From: Streptomyces sp. HUAS YS2
Lineage (GTDB): Bacteria > Actinomycetota > Actinomycetes > Streptomycetales > Streptomycetaceae
Assembly: GCF_033343995.1 (NCBI RefSeq)
Contig: NZ_CP137573.1
Coordinates: 4,373,001 to 4,437,000 of the forward strand
DNA length: 64,000 nt
Direction: 5' to 3'
A model generated the notes under the pieces. It was not told where the DNA came from, did not search any database, and worked only from the letters and a program-made list of their open reading frames with translations. This document shows, one piece after another, positions 32,734-40,713 of this stretch. Numbering within the stretch: position 1 is the first letter of the stretch; each line of letters starts with the position of its first letter. The translations under genes and the position numbers were made by a program.

Positions 32734-35046
32734 TCAGTGCGCGGCCGGGTTGGCCACGGTGACCGTCAGGTCGTCGCCGGCGTCGCCGGTGACGGTGACC
32801 TTCACGCCGTGGCCCGCGACCTTGACGCTGGCCTGCGGCGCCGCGGAGCTGTAGTACGCGTTCGGGTCGGTGTCGTCGAAGACCGGGATGCCCGGGACGG
32901 ACGGCGCGCAGGCCGCCTTCGTGACGACGGTCTGGTTGTTGCCCTTGCCCGTCAGGACCTCCTTGTGGAGGCAGGTCGCGTCGGTGGCCTCCAGGCCGAA
33001 GGTCGCGTCGAAGGGCTGCCGGCGGTTGCTCGGCGCGGTGCCGTCGTCGTACTTGAACGGCGCCGGGCGGGCGTCGACGGCCATGGCCGAGCCGCCGCCG
33101 GGGTGCGCGCTGACGTTGTTGTCGTCGAACGAGCGGTCGACGTACCAGACCAGCATGCCGTTCTGGAACTTGAAGTACTCGACCCAGTCCGGCGCGCTGA
33201 TGCCCTTGCTGAACTGGTACGGGCCCTCGGCCAGGAGCGCGTCGCTGCCGACGTACTCGCGGTTCTCGACCAGGTAGTAGCGCGGGTAGGTGGCCGTCTC
33301 CGTGCCGGTCGAGATCTTCCAGCGGCCCTGCGCGGTCCAGCCGTTCGCGCCCTGCTCGGCGTCGTCCGTGCCCAGCGTGGTGCCGCCGGCCGTCAGGACG
33401 ATGTCGTCCAGGAACGCGCCGGCGAAGTGCACGCCGCCGTCGGTCTGGTAGCGGAAGCGGAACAGCGAGGGCTTGCCCTGGGAGTCGTACGTGAAGCGCA
33501 GCGTCGTCCACTTGCCGGTGGAGGAGCCGTCGACGGAGTCGCCCGCGCGCAGCCAGTTCGCCCCGCCGTCGAGGGAGTACTCGGCGAAGAGGGCGTCGAA
33601 GTCGGCCTCGATCTCGTACCAGGCACTCGCCTTGACGGTGACCCTCGGGGCGGCCGGCACGGACCGGGTGAGGGACTGGTTGAGGCCGTCGGCCGAACCG
33701 GTCCACCAGGCGTGGGTGCCCGAGGTGGGGGTGGCGTACGTGGTGCTGCTCGTCTTGTCGGGCAGCGCGACGCGGACCGCCTGCTCCTTGCCGGCGACCT
33801 GGAACTGCGCCGGGTTCAGGGTGTACGAGCCGTTGGTACCGAGCGGCGCGTCGGCGTAGTCCAGCCAGCCGAGGAAGAGCTTCTCCTCGGCGCCCATCAG
33901 GCCCGGGTGGGTGCCGATGCCTGCGTTGGCAGCGGCGCCGTGGCCCAGCCAGGAGCCGGAGCTCATCAGGGTCCAGAAGGCGGTGGAGTTCTCGCCGCCG
34001 TCGGTGTCGTAGTAGTCCGGCAGGCCGAGGTCGTGGCCGAACTCGTGGCAGAAGACGCCGAGTCCGCCGTTCTCGCCCTCGGTGGTGTAGTCGCCGAGCC
34101 AGTACTTCGACTGGCCGATGCGGGCGCCGCCGGCCTTGTTCTGGGTGCCGGAGACGTCCGGGCCGGTCAGGCCGTAGTCGTCGCCGTTGACGTACCAGCG
34201 GTGCGACCAGATGGCGTCCTCGCCCTGGGCGCCGCCGCCGGCGTCCTCGCCCATGCCGGCGTGCACGGCCTGGAAGTGGTCGATGTAGCCGTCGGCCTCG
34301 TCGAAGTTGCCGTCGTGGTCCCAGTCGTTGCGGTCCCAGACGTCGAACTGGGCGAGGTAGGCGTCGATCTCGGCGGGGGACTTCCCGGCCGCGATCTGGC
34401 TGTCCCACCAGGAGTTGCCGGTGTCCTGGATGAACGCCCACGAACCGCCGTTGTCCTCGACGGTGTTGTCGCCGTAGGTGGAGGCGTTGCCGGGGACCTT
34501 GACCCAGTCCTCGACCGTGTTGGTCACCGAGTAGCGGCCGTTGGACAGCTGCTCGTAGTACGTCTTCATCGACTCGCCGGAGCCGTTGAAGAGGTTCTCG
34601 TAGTAGGACTTCGAGAAGTCGGCGGTCCAGGCGTTGGAGTTGTCCTTGCTCCGGTCGGGCTGCGGAATGGCGTTGTGCAGCGGGCCGGGGACGCTGCCGA
34701 GCTTGCCGGTGCTCGCGTCGCCGAACTCGGAGAGGATCGTGAAGATCTTCTCCTGGCGTACGGCGGTGGTGGTCTCGGTCTCCACGAACTTGCCGGGCGC
34801 GACCTCGACGACGCCCCGGGCGTTCGCCTTCGCCCGTCCCTTGGCGAGCTTGTCGATGGCCTGCTCGCGCAGTTCGGTGCGCTGCTTGGTGAGCGGGCCG
34901 GGACGGTTGTCGGCGCGGGGTGCGGTGGCTCCCGGGGCGGCCGAGGCGGTGTCCCGGGTCTCCTGCGCGGCGGCGGGGGTGAGCCCCGCGGCGAGGAGAG
35001 CGGTGAGCGCCGACCCTAGGGTCATGCCCACGACAATTCTCTTCAC
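32734..35046 (-). CDS. Secreted M6-family (immune inhibitor A-like) metalloprotease
   Basis: A protein of 770 aa. Signal peptide VKRIVVGMTLGSALTALLAA with cleavage after TPAAA. A propeptide-like region (to about 100) precedes the catalytic domain with zinc motif FCHEFGHDLGLPD (H334, E335, H338). The C-terminal half contains a MAM-like/VEG segment (WTTLRFTYDSQGKPSLFRFR) and a final beta-sandwich. InhA-type peptidases degrade host or environmental proteins outside the cell. GTG start at 35046 with AAGGGA eight bases upstream. Confidence 0.92.
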   Translation of the reverse strand: MKRIVVGMTLGSALTALLAAGLTPAAAQETRDTASAAPGATAPRADNRPGPLTKQRTELREQAIDKLAKGRAKANARGVVEVAPGKFVETETTTAVRQEKIFTILSEFGDASTGKLGSVPGPLHNAIPQPDRSKDNSNAWTADFSKSYYENLFNGSGESMKTYYEQLSNGRYSVTNTVEDWVKVPGNASTYGDNTVEDNGGSWAFIQDTGNSWWDSQIAAGKSPAEIDAYLAQFDVWDRNDWDHDGNFDEADGYIDHFQAVHAGMGEDAGGGAQGEDAIWSHRWYVNGDDYGLTGPDVSGTQNKAGGARIGQSKYWLGDYTTEGENGGLGVFCHEFGHDLGLPDYYDTDGGENSTAFWTLMSSGSWLGHGAAANAGIGTHPGLMGAEEKLFLGWLDYADAPLGTNGSYTLNPAQFQVAGKEQAVRVALPDKTSSTTYATPTSGTHAWWTGSADGLNQSLTRSVPAAPRVTVKASAWYEIEADFDALFAEYSLDGGANWLRAGDSVDGSSTGKWTTLRFTYDSQGKPSLFRFRYQTDGGVHFAGAFLDDIVLTAGGTTLGTDDAEQGANGWTAQGRWKISTGTETATYPRYYLVENREYVGSDALLAEGPYQFSKGISAPDWVEYFKFQNGMLVWYVDRSFDDNNVSAHPGGGSAMAVDARPAPFKYDDGTAPSNRRQPFDATFGLEATDATCLHKEVLTGKGNNQTVVTKAACAPSVPGIPVFDDTDPNAYYSSAAPQASVKVAGHGVKVTVTGDAGDDLTVTVANPAAH

Positions 35047-35171
35047 TTCTGCGATCCCTTCGCATGCATGCGACGCATGTTTCGCGCTGGTTCCGTGTGA
35101 TGCAGGATCGCCTGGGGGAACGATCGCGGCAGAGTCTGACACGGGAAGGACCGCGAAGAGGAGAGGGCGGA

Positions 35172-35188
35172 GCCGCAGATTCTGCGGC
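35172..35188. terminator. Small hairpin downstream of otsA
   Basis: GCCGCAG-ATT-CTGCGGC, 7-bp perfect stem, 40 bp past the otsA stop on the minus strand. Confidence 0.5.
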
Positions 35189-35227
35189 ACCCCCCGTTCG
35201 CCGCAGGGCCGCCCCCGCCCGCCGGGG

Positions 35228-36676
35228 CTACTCCTCGGGCGGGGTCGTCAGGGCTTCCAGCTGGTCCAGGAACCAGCGCTGCGGGGGCAGGGCGGTGGCC
35301 GCGACGGCCAGGCGCTTGGTGCGGTCAGCGCGTTCGGCCGCCGGCATCGACAGGGCCGTGTGCAGGGCCTCCGCCGTCGCGCTCACGTCGAACGGGTTCA
35401 CCGTGAGCGCGTCCTCCCGCAGCTCCGTGTACGCGCCCGCCTGGTCGGACAGGACCAGCGCGCAGCCCGCCTCGGAGACCACCGGTATCTCCTTGGCCAC
35501 CAGGTTCATGCCGTCCCGCACCGGGTTGACCAGGGCCACGTCGGCCATGCGGTACACCGCGAGCGAGCGCGTGAAGTCGTCCTGGACGGAGACGAGTACG
35601 GGCTGCCAGTCCGCCGTGCCGAACTCCGCGTTGATCTCCTCCGCCAGCTCCGACACCGCCGCCGTGTACGAGCGGTACGCCTCGAGGTCCTGTCGCGAGG
35701 GGTACGCCGAGGCCAGGTGGACCACCCGACCGCGCCACTCGGGGTGGACGGTCAGCAGCTCCCGGTACGCGAGCAGGCCGCGCAGGATGTTCTTCGACAG
35801 CTCCGTGCGGTCGACGCGGACGATCGTCAGGCGGTCGCCGACCTCCTCGCGCAGCCGCGCGAGCCGCTCGTCGACCTCGGGCCGGTGGGCGAGCGCCCGC
35901 AGCTCCTCGCCGTCGACACCGAGGGGGTGCACCCGGAGCCGGGTGCTTCGCCGGGGGGCGCCCCACTTCATGTGATCCACCCCGCGCCACGGGGTCCCGG
36001 TCGGGGAGAGGGGTGTCGTCACTCCCGTGGCGCTGTCGATGTGCGCGCCGTTCAGGAAGGAGAAGGCCCAGGACCAGGTGTGGAAACCCAGCTCGTCCGC
36101 CCCGAGCATGCCCCACACCAGCTCCTCGCGGACCTCCTCCGGGAGCATCCGCAGATACTCCGACGACGCCCACGGCGTGTGCGTGAAGTGGCCGATCCGC
36201 AGGTCGGGACGGAGCTCCCGCAGCTGCCCGGGGACCAGCGCCAGGTGGTAGTCCTGCACCAGGACCGCCGCGCCGTCGTCCGCCGCCTCGGCCAGCGCCT
36301 CGGCGAAGGCGCGGTTGTACGCGCGGTACGACTCCCAGCGGCGCCGGAACTCCGCGTCGAAGACGGGCTCGCGCGGGATCTCGTACAGGTGGTGGTGGAG
36401 GAACCACAGCACCGAGTTCGCGATGCCGTTGTACGCGTCCGCGTACACGTCCGGGTCGATGGCGAGCATCCGCACGCCCGGCTCGGCGACGCCGCGCCGG
36501 ACGGCCTCCCGGTCGCCCGCGCCGAGCGCCGCGCAGACCCACAGGGAGTCCTGCGAGTCCACCGCGCTCAGCCCCGAGACGAGCCCGCCGCCGCCCCTGC
36601 GGGCGTCGAGCGTGCCGTCCTCGCCGAGCGTGTACGAGACCGGTCCTCGGTTGGATGCGACGAGAACAGAAGCCAT
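35228..36676 (-). CDS. otsA: Alpha,alpha-trehalose-phosphate synthase (UDP-forming)
   Basis: A protein of 482 aa, GT20 family, retaining. N-terminal VLVASNRGPVSY and RRGGGGLVSGLSAVD loop (phosphate binding), NGIANSVLWFLHHHLY, VQDYHLALVPGQLRE, GHFTHTPWASSEYLR and the nucleotide-sugar site VNPVRDGMNLVAKEI. Makes trehalose-6-P for OtsB. GpgS, for another compatible solute, is encoded just upstream on the same strand. Confidence 0.95.
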   Translation of the reverse strand: MASVLVASNRGPVSYTLGEDGTLDARRGGGGLVSGLSAVDSQDSLWVCAALGAGDREAVRRGVAEPGVRMLAIDPDVYADAYNGIANSVLWFLHHHLYEIPREPVFDAEFRRRWESYRAYNRAFAEALAEAADDGAAVLVQDYHLALVPGQLRELRPDLRIGHFTHTPWASSEYLRMLPEEVREELVWGMLGADELGFHTWSWAFSFLNGAHIDSATGVTTPLSPTGTPWRGVDHMKWGAPRRSTRLRVHPLGVDGEELRALAHRPEVDERLARLREEVGDRLTIVRVDRTELSKNILRGLLAYRELLTVHPEWRGRVVHLASAYPSRQDLEAYRSYTAAVSELAEEINAEFGTADWQPVLVSVQDDFTRSLAVYRMADVALVNPVRDGMNLVAKEIPVVSEAGCALVLSDQAGAYTELREDALTVNPFDVSATAEALHTALSMPAAERADRTKRLAVAATALPPQRWFLDQLEALTTPPEE

Positions 36677-36748
36677 GTGCCGAACCTAGCCCGTCCCGTA
36701 AACGCTCAAACGTACGTATACGAGACGGCGCGAACACGCCACGCTCGG

Positions 36749-36913
36749 TCAGCGGTCGCGGTGCGCGCGGGCCGCCGCCCGCGCCACCACTCCGATCGCG
36801 CCCGCCGCCAGCGCCAGCCCGCCGAGCAGCCACAGCCGCTCGACGTGTGATCCGGTGGCGGCCAGGGGTGCGTAGGCCTCGTCCGTCGTGGCAAGGATCA
36901 GGTTCCACCGCAT
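36749..36913 (-). CDS. 54-aa LAxTG-type sortase-signal microprotein (putative)
   Basis: The protein begins MRWNLILATTDEAYAPLAATG and has the sortase-like tripartite tail: LAATG (residues 17-21), a hydrophobic helix (LWLLGGLALAAGAIGVVA, 28-45) and a basic end (RAAARAHRDR). Streptomyces class E sortases recognise LAxTG. There is no signal peptide, and no Shine-Dalgarno before the ATG, so it may be the remnant of a surface protein or an unusual microprotein. The 39-bp gap to gpgS suggests co-transcription. Confidence 0.5.
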   Translation of the reverse strand: MRWNLILATTDEAYAPLAATGSHVERLWLLGGLALAAGAIGVVARAAARAHRDR

Positions 36914-36951
36914 GAAACGGAAATGTAGGTAGAGACCATCATCATCCGACG

Positions 36952-37902
36952 CTACGCCACGCGGCGCCGCGCATACTCCGCGATCTCCGCCATCGGGGGG
37001 CGCTCCTCCGTGTCGACCGAGTAGGTCCGCGGCACGAAGCCCGTCCCGTCCTGCTCGTCCCGCTCGAACTGGGTCAGCCGCGGCCGCACCAGGTGCCCGC
37101 GCGACAGCCGCACCTGCGCCGTCCGGTAGATGGCCGCCGCCATCCGGCCCAGCGCCAGTCCGCTCTGGTGCCGGTGCTTGCGCACCCCCACGTCCACCTG
37201 CGCCAACGCGTCCAGACCCACCGTGTGCAGCGCGTCCACGAGCAGCCCCAACTCCACCCCGTACCCGACCGGGAACGGGAGCCGTTCGAGCAGCGAGCGG
37301 CGGGCCGCGTACTCGCCGCCCAGCGGCTGCACGAAGCCGGCAAGCTGCGGCCAGTGCAGGTTCAGCAGCGGGCGCGCCACCAGCTCCGTCACCCGGCCGC
37401 CCTGTCCGGGCGTGTCCCCGAGCGGGCGGTCGTACATCGCCTTGACGAACTCCACGTCCGGGTCGGTCAGCAGCGGGCCGACGATCCCCGTGACGAAGTC
37501 CGCCGAGAAGTCCCGCAGGTCCGCGTCGACGAAACAGACGATGTCGCCGCTGGTCGCCATCAGCGACCGCCACAGCACCTCGCCCTTGCCGGGGACGGCC
37601 GGGATCCGCGGCAGGATCGCGTCCCGCGCCACCACCCGGGCGCCCGCTACCGCGGCCACCTCCGCGGTCCGGTCCGTGGACCCGGAGTCCACCACCACCA
37701 GCTCGTCGACGAGCGGGACCGCCTCCGACATCAGCTCGCGGCGGATCACGGAGACGATGTCGCCGACCGTCGCCTCCTCGTTCAGCGCGGGCAGCACGAC
37801 GCTCACCGTCGTCGCGCGCTTGGCGGCCAGGATCTGGTCGAGCGGGCGATCGGTCACCGACCAGGAGCGCCGCCCGAGCCAGCGCTCCACTTCTTCCAGC
37901 AC
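36952..37902 (-). CDS. gpgS: Glucosyl-3-phosphoglycerate synthase
   Basis: A protein of 316 aa, GT81 family with GT-A fold. VSVVLPALNEEATVGDIVSV opens the nucleotide-sugar domain. The metal-binding DxD-type motif is CFVDADLRDF, with acceptor-loop residues in QPLGGEYAARRSLLERLPF and the late His in VRKHRHQ. Transfers glucose from UDP- or ADP-glucose to 3-phosphoglycerate, the first step to glucosylglycerate. GTG at 37902 has GGGGAG eight bases upstream. The phosphatase partner is not in the window. Confidence 0.9.
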   Translation of the reverse strand: MLEEVERWLGRRSWSVTDRPLDQILAAKRATTVSVVLPALNEEATVGDIVSVIRRELMSEAVPLVDELVVVDSGSTDRTAEVAAVAGARVVARDAILPRIPAVPGKGEVLWRSLMATSGDIVCFVDADLRDFSADFVTGIVGPLLTDPDVEFVKAMYDRPLGDTPGQGGRVTELVARPLLNLHWPQLAGFVQPLGGEYAARRSLLERLPFPVGYGVELGLLVDALHTVGLDALAQVDVGVRKHRHQSGLALGRMAAAIYRTAQVRLSRGHLVRPRLTQFERDEQDGTGFVPRTYSVDTEERPPMAEIAEYARRRVA

Positions 37903-38048
37903 GTCCGTTACTCCCCAGTTGCGGTTTGTGATCCATCTCGCGGTTCGGACGACCGTCTCGCGCCGTCCGAGCCTTCGGTTACAGTCTTGAACAACGCGGA
38001 GGCCCGATGCATGTCGGGGTCCCGCCCGCGTCCCACAACCGAATACCG

Positions 38049-38195
38049 CTCATCCAGAGGGGCAGAGGGAAACGGCCCGTTGAAGCCCCGGCAACCCTCC
38101 AGCCGGTCTCGTCCGCGAATCCGCGGCCGCGAGGCTCCCGGCTAGGGAAGGTGCCAAATCCGTCTCATGGCGAAATGCGCCGTGAGGAAGATGAG
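38049..38195 (+). ncRNA. SAM-I (S-box) riboswitch upstream of thrC
   Basis: Core motifs in order: CAGAGGGGCAGAGGGA, CGGCCC, TGAAGCCCCGGCAACCCTCC, then GGTGCCAAATCC. P1 pairs CTCATC (38049-38054) with GATGAG (38190-38195). P4 pairs CTCATGGCG with CGCCGTGAG around 38165-38185. The aptamer 3' strand abuts GAGAAAGGG, the likely thrC ribosome-binding site, so translational control is plausible. Confidence 0.93.
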
Positions 38196-38214
38196 GAGAA
38201 AGGGCCTCGCCTCC

Positions 38215-39501
38215 ATGGCTGTACAGACTGTTGACACCGCAACCACCGTCGACCTCGGTCCCGCTTCCGGCCTTTCCTGTCGTGAGTGCGGTGAGAAGTT
38301 CCCGCTCGGTCCGATCTTCGCCTGCGAACTCTGTTTCGGGCCGCTCGAAGTCGCGTACGACCTTCCCGAGGGCGACCCCGAGGCGCTGCGCAAGCGGATC
38401 GAGGCCGGCCCCGCCAACATCTGGCGTTACGCCCCGCTGCTGCCCGTCCCGGCCGACGTCGCCGACAAGCCGAACCTGAACCCGGGCTGGACCAAGCTCG
38501 TCCAGGCCGACAACCTCGCCCGCGAACTCGGCGTCGAGCCGGGCAAGCTGTTCGTCAAGGACGACTCCGGCAACCCGACGCACTCCTTCAAGGACCGCGT
38601 CGTCGCGCAGGCCCTGGAGGCCGCCCGCGCCTTCGGCTTCACCACCCTGTCCTGCTCCTCCACCGGCAACCTGGCCGGCGCCGTCGGCGCCGCCGCCGCA
38701 CGCGCCGGCTTCCGCTCCTGCGTGTTCATCCCGCACGACCTGGAGCAGGGCAAGGTCGTCATGGCCGCGGTGTACGGCGGCGAACTCGTCGGCATCGAGG
38801 GCAACTACGACGACGTCAACCGCTTCTGCTCGGAGCTCATCGGCGACCCGCTGGGCGAGGGCTGGGGCTTCGTCAACGTCAACCTGCGGCCGTACTACGG
38901 CGAGGGCTCCAAGACCCTCGCGTACGAGATCTGCGAGCAGCTCGGCTGGCAGCTGCCCGACCAGATCGTGATCCCGATCGCCTCCGGCTCGCAGCTCACG
39001 AAGATCGACAAGGGTCTGCAGGAGCTCATCAAGCTGGGCCTCGTCGAGGACAAGCCGTACAAGATCTTCGGCGCCCAGGCCGAGGGCTGCTCCCCGGTGT
39101 CGGCCGCCTTCAAGGCCGGTCACGACGTGGTCCGTCCGCAGAAGCCGAACACCATCGCCAAGTCGCTCGCCATCGGCAACCCGGCCGACGGCCCGTACGT
39201 CCTGGACATCGCCCGCCGGACGGGCGGCGCGGTGGAGGACGTGAACGACGAGCAGGTCGTGGACGCCATCAAGCTGCTGGCCCGGACCGAGGGCATCTTC
39301 GCGGAGACCGCGGGCGGCGTGACCGTCGGCGTGACGAAGAAGCTCATCGAGGACGGCGTCCTCGACCCGACGCTGACCACCGTGGTCCTCAACACCGGTG
39401 ACGGCCTCAAGACCCTGGACGCGGTGGCCGAGACCTCTCAGGCGACCGCCACCATCCGCCCGAGCCTGGACGCGTTCCGCGACGCCGGCCTGGCCAACTG
39501 A
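38215..39501 (+). CDS. thrC: Threonine synthase
   Basis: A protein of 428 aa, PLP-dependent fold II. Converts O-phosphohomoserine to threonine. A zinc-ribbon-like N-terminus (CREC 22-25, CELC 37-40) precedes the PLP domain, with Schiff-base Lys126 in NPTHSFKDRVV and phosphate loop SSTGNLAGAVG. I place the start at ATG 38215: an in-frame ATG at 38167 lies inside helix P4 of the riboswitch and is unlikely. moaD follows 12 bp downstream, forming an operon that ends at a strong hairpin. Confidence 0.94.
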   Translation: MAVQTVDTATTVDLGPASGLSCRECGEKFPLGPIFACELCFGPLEVAYDLPEGDPEALRKRIEAGPANIWRYAPLLPVPADVADKPNLNPGWTKLVQADNLARELGVEPGKLFVKDDSGNPTHSFKDRVVAQALEAARAFGFTTLSCSSTGNLAGAVGAAAARAGFRSCVFIPHDLEQGKVVMAAVYGGELVGIEGNYDDVNRFCSELIGDPLGEGWGFVNVNLRPYYGEGSKTLAYEICEQLGWQLPDQIVIPIASGSQLTKIDKGLQELIKLGLVEDKPYKIFGAQAEGCSPVSAAFKAGHDVVRPQKPNTIAKSLAIGNPADGPYVLDIARRTGGAVEDVNDEQVVDAIKLLARTEGIFAETAGGVTVGVTKKLIEDGVLDPTLTTVVLNTGDGLKTLDAVAETSQATATIRPSLDAFRDAGLAN

Positions 39502-39513
39502 AACGGAGCAAGC

Positions 39514-39792
39514 ATGAGCGTCAACGTCCGCATCCCCACCATCCTCCGCACCTACACGGGCGGGCAGTCCGAGGTCCAGGCCGAGGGTGCGACCCTCGCC
39601 GAGGTCATCGCGGACCTGGAGAAGAACCACACCGGCATCGCCGCCCGCGTCCTCGACGACCAGGGCAAGCTGCGCCGCTTCGTCAACGTGTACGTCAACG
39701 ACGACGACGTGCGCTTCGAGCAGGGTCTGGAGACGGCCACCCCGGCCGGCGCGGGCGTCTCGATCATCCCGGCCGTCGCCGGCGGCTGCTGA
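39514..39792 (+). CDS. MoaD/ThiS-family ubiquitin-like sulfur carrier with C-terminal GGC
   Basis: A protein of 92 aa with beta-grasp fold: VNVRIPTILRTYTGGQSEV, LAEVIADLEKNHTGIAARVL and ending VSIIPAVAGGC. Sulfur carriers normally end in a free Gly-Gly for adenylation; here a Cys follows, so it would need trimming by a JAMM peptidase, or mimics the CysO-cysteine adduct. It is closest to CysO-like proteins of actinobacterial cysteine synthesis. Follows thrC closely (AGCAAGC-ATG, weak Shine-Dalgarno). Partner enzymes are not in the window. Confidence 0.85.
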   Translation: MSVNVRIPTILRTYTGGQSEVQAEGATLAEVIADLEKNHTGIAARVLDDQGKLRRFVNVYVNDDDVRFEQGLETATPAGAGVSIIPAVAGGC

Positions 39793-39820
39793 GCCGCCCT
39801 GCGCGTTACCCGCGGTATCC

Positions 39821-39857
39821 GAATTGCCCCCTTCGCTGATAAGCGGAGGGGGCAATT
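39821..39857 (+). terminator. Terminator of the thrC-moaD operon
   Basis: GAATTGCCCCCTTCGCT and AGCGGAGGGGGCAATTC form a 17-bp stem with one mismatch and loop GATA, flanked by T-rich sequence. Confidence 0.9.
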
Positions 39858-40188
39858 CTGCATGGTTGAACGCGGTAGAGTTGGGGAAGTCCCCTCCGCT
39901 GCTCGTGCCACGCGCATATGAAAATGCGCCCGCACCGACAAGAAGCAGCCAAAGTGCCCGCACGTTGTGTACTTTTTGCGACCTTTGCCGGGCCCGACTT
40001 GCCCCGGAATTCAAGGAAATCTCCTTAATTCTCCTTTCTTGCGTGCTCAGAATTCTCGCTCGATTGCCCTGTTGCAGAGGGCAGTTGGGCAGATACATTC
40101 AGCCGCGGTCGACGCGTTCCGGCGCAGGGTCTGACCCGGGTCCGCGAAGTGCGGTCCCGCGCAAGGGCCAGTAATAGGGGAGTTAGGC
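39858..40188 (+). other. Long AT-richer leader of the cold-shock gene
   Basis: 331 bp with no gene. GC drops well below the window average near 40000-40060. Small hairpins are visible: GCGCAT/ATGCGC (39912-39929) and AAGGA-AATC-TCCTT (40013-40026), the latter followed by another CTCCTTT. A promoter and a structured 5' UTR for the cold-shock gene are likely. Confidence 0.5.
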
Positions 40189-40392
40189 ATGGCTCAGGGC
40201 ACCGTCAAGTGGTTCAACGCGGAGAAGGGCTACGGCTTCATCGCGGTCGACGGTGGTGCGGATGTTTTCGTCCACTACAGCGCGATCCAGATGGACGGCT
40301 ACCGCACCCTTGAAGAGGGTCAGCGGGTCGAGTTCGAGATCTCGCAGGGCCAGAAGGGTCCGCAGGCGGACATGGTCAAGCTCGCCGTCTGA
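40189..40392 (+). CDS. Cold-shock protein (CspA family)
   Basis: A protein of 67 aa, single OB-fold: MAQGTVKWFNAEKGYGFIAV (RNP1 KGYGFI) and DVFVHYSAI (RNP2 VFVH). Binds single-stranded RNA/DNA as an RNA chaperone. AGTTAGGC lies near the ATG. A strong terminator follows, so it is monocistronic. The long leader suggests post-transcriptional control. The place before groEL matches the S. coelicolor order. Confidence 0.95.
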   Translation: MAQGTVKWFNAEKGYGFIAVDGGADVFVHYSAIQMDGYRTLEEGQRVEFEISQGQKGPQADMVKLAV

Positions 40393-40425
40393 CCGCGGCG
40401 CGATCGGCCACCGACGCACTTCCGT

Positions 40426-40463
40426 CGAGGGGCCCGCATCCTGACTTGGATGCGGGCCCCTCG
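40426..40463 (+). terminator. Terminator of the cold-shock gene
   Basis: CGAGGGGCCCGCATCC and complement TGGATGCGGGCCCCTCG form a 16-bp stem with loop of about 5 bases. Confidence 0.88.
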
Positions 40464-40522
40464 CGCGTGTCCGGAAGCCCTGCGACCCCGTGACGGAAGG
40501 CTGCCCGATCCATGGGAGTCGC

Positions 40523-40548
40523 TTGCACTCGCCTAGGTCGAGTGCTAA
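40523..40548. promoter_or_regulatory. CIRCE operator 1 (HrcA site)
   Basis: TTGCACTC, nine bases, GAGTGCTAA. Matches CIRCE TTAGCACTC-N9-GAGTGCTAA with one base missing in the left arm. Upstream of groEL. Confidence 0.92.
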
Positions 40549-40557
40549 TCATTGGCG

Positions 40558-40584
40558 TTAGCACTCTCCCAGTGAGAGTGCTTA
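40558..40584. promoter_or_regulatory. CIRCE operator 2 (HrcA site)
   Basis: TTAGCACTC, nine bases, GAGTGCTTA. Only one base departs from the consensus. Ten bp after operator 1, giving a tandem HrcA control region. Confidence 0.95.
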
Positions 40585-40713
40585 CGAGGATCGGGCAGAC
40601 GAGGTCCGCAGGCCGGGCGGGGCAAGGAACCGCACGGCACGCAGACCGTCCGTCGCGGGCGTCGGCGCGGTCCTGGAGCGTTATCCACCCCATGTCCGGG
40701 AGGACCACTTCAC

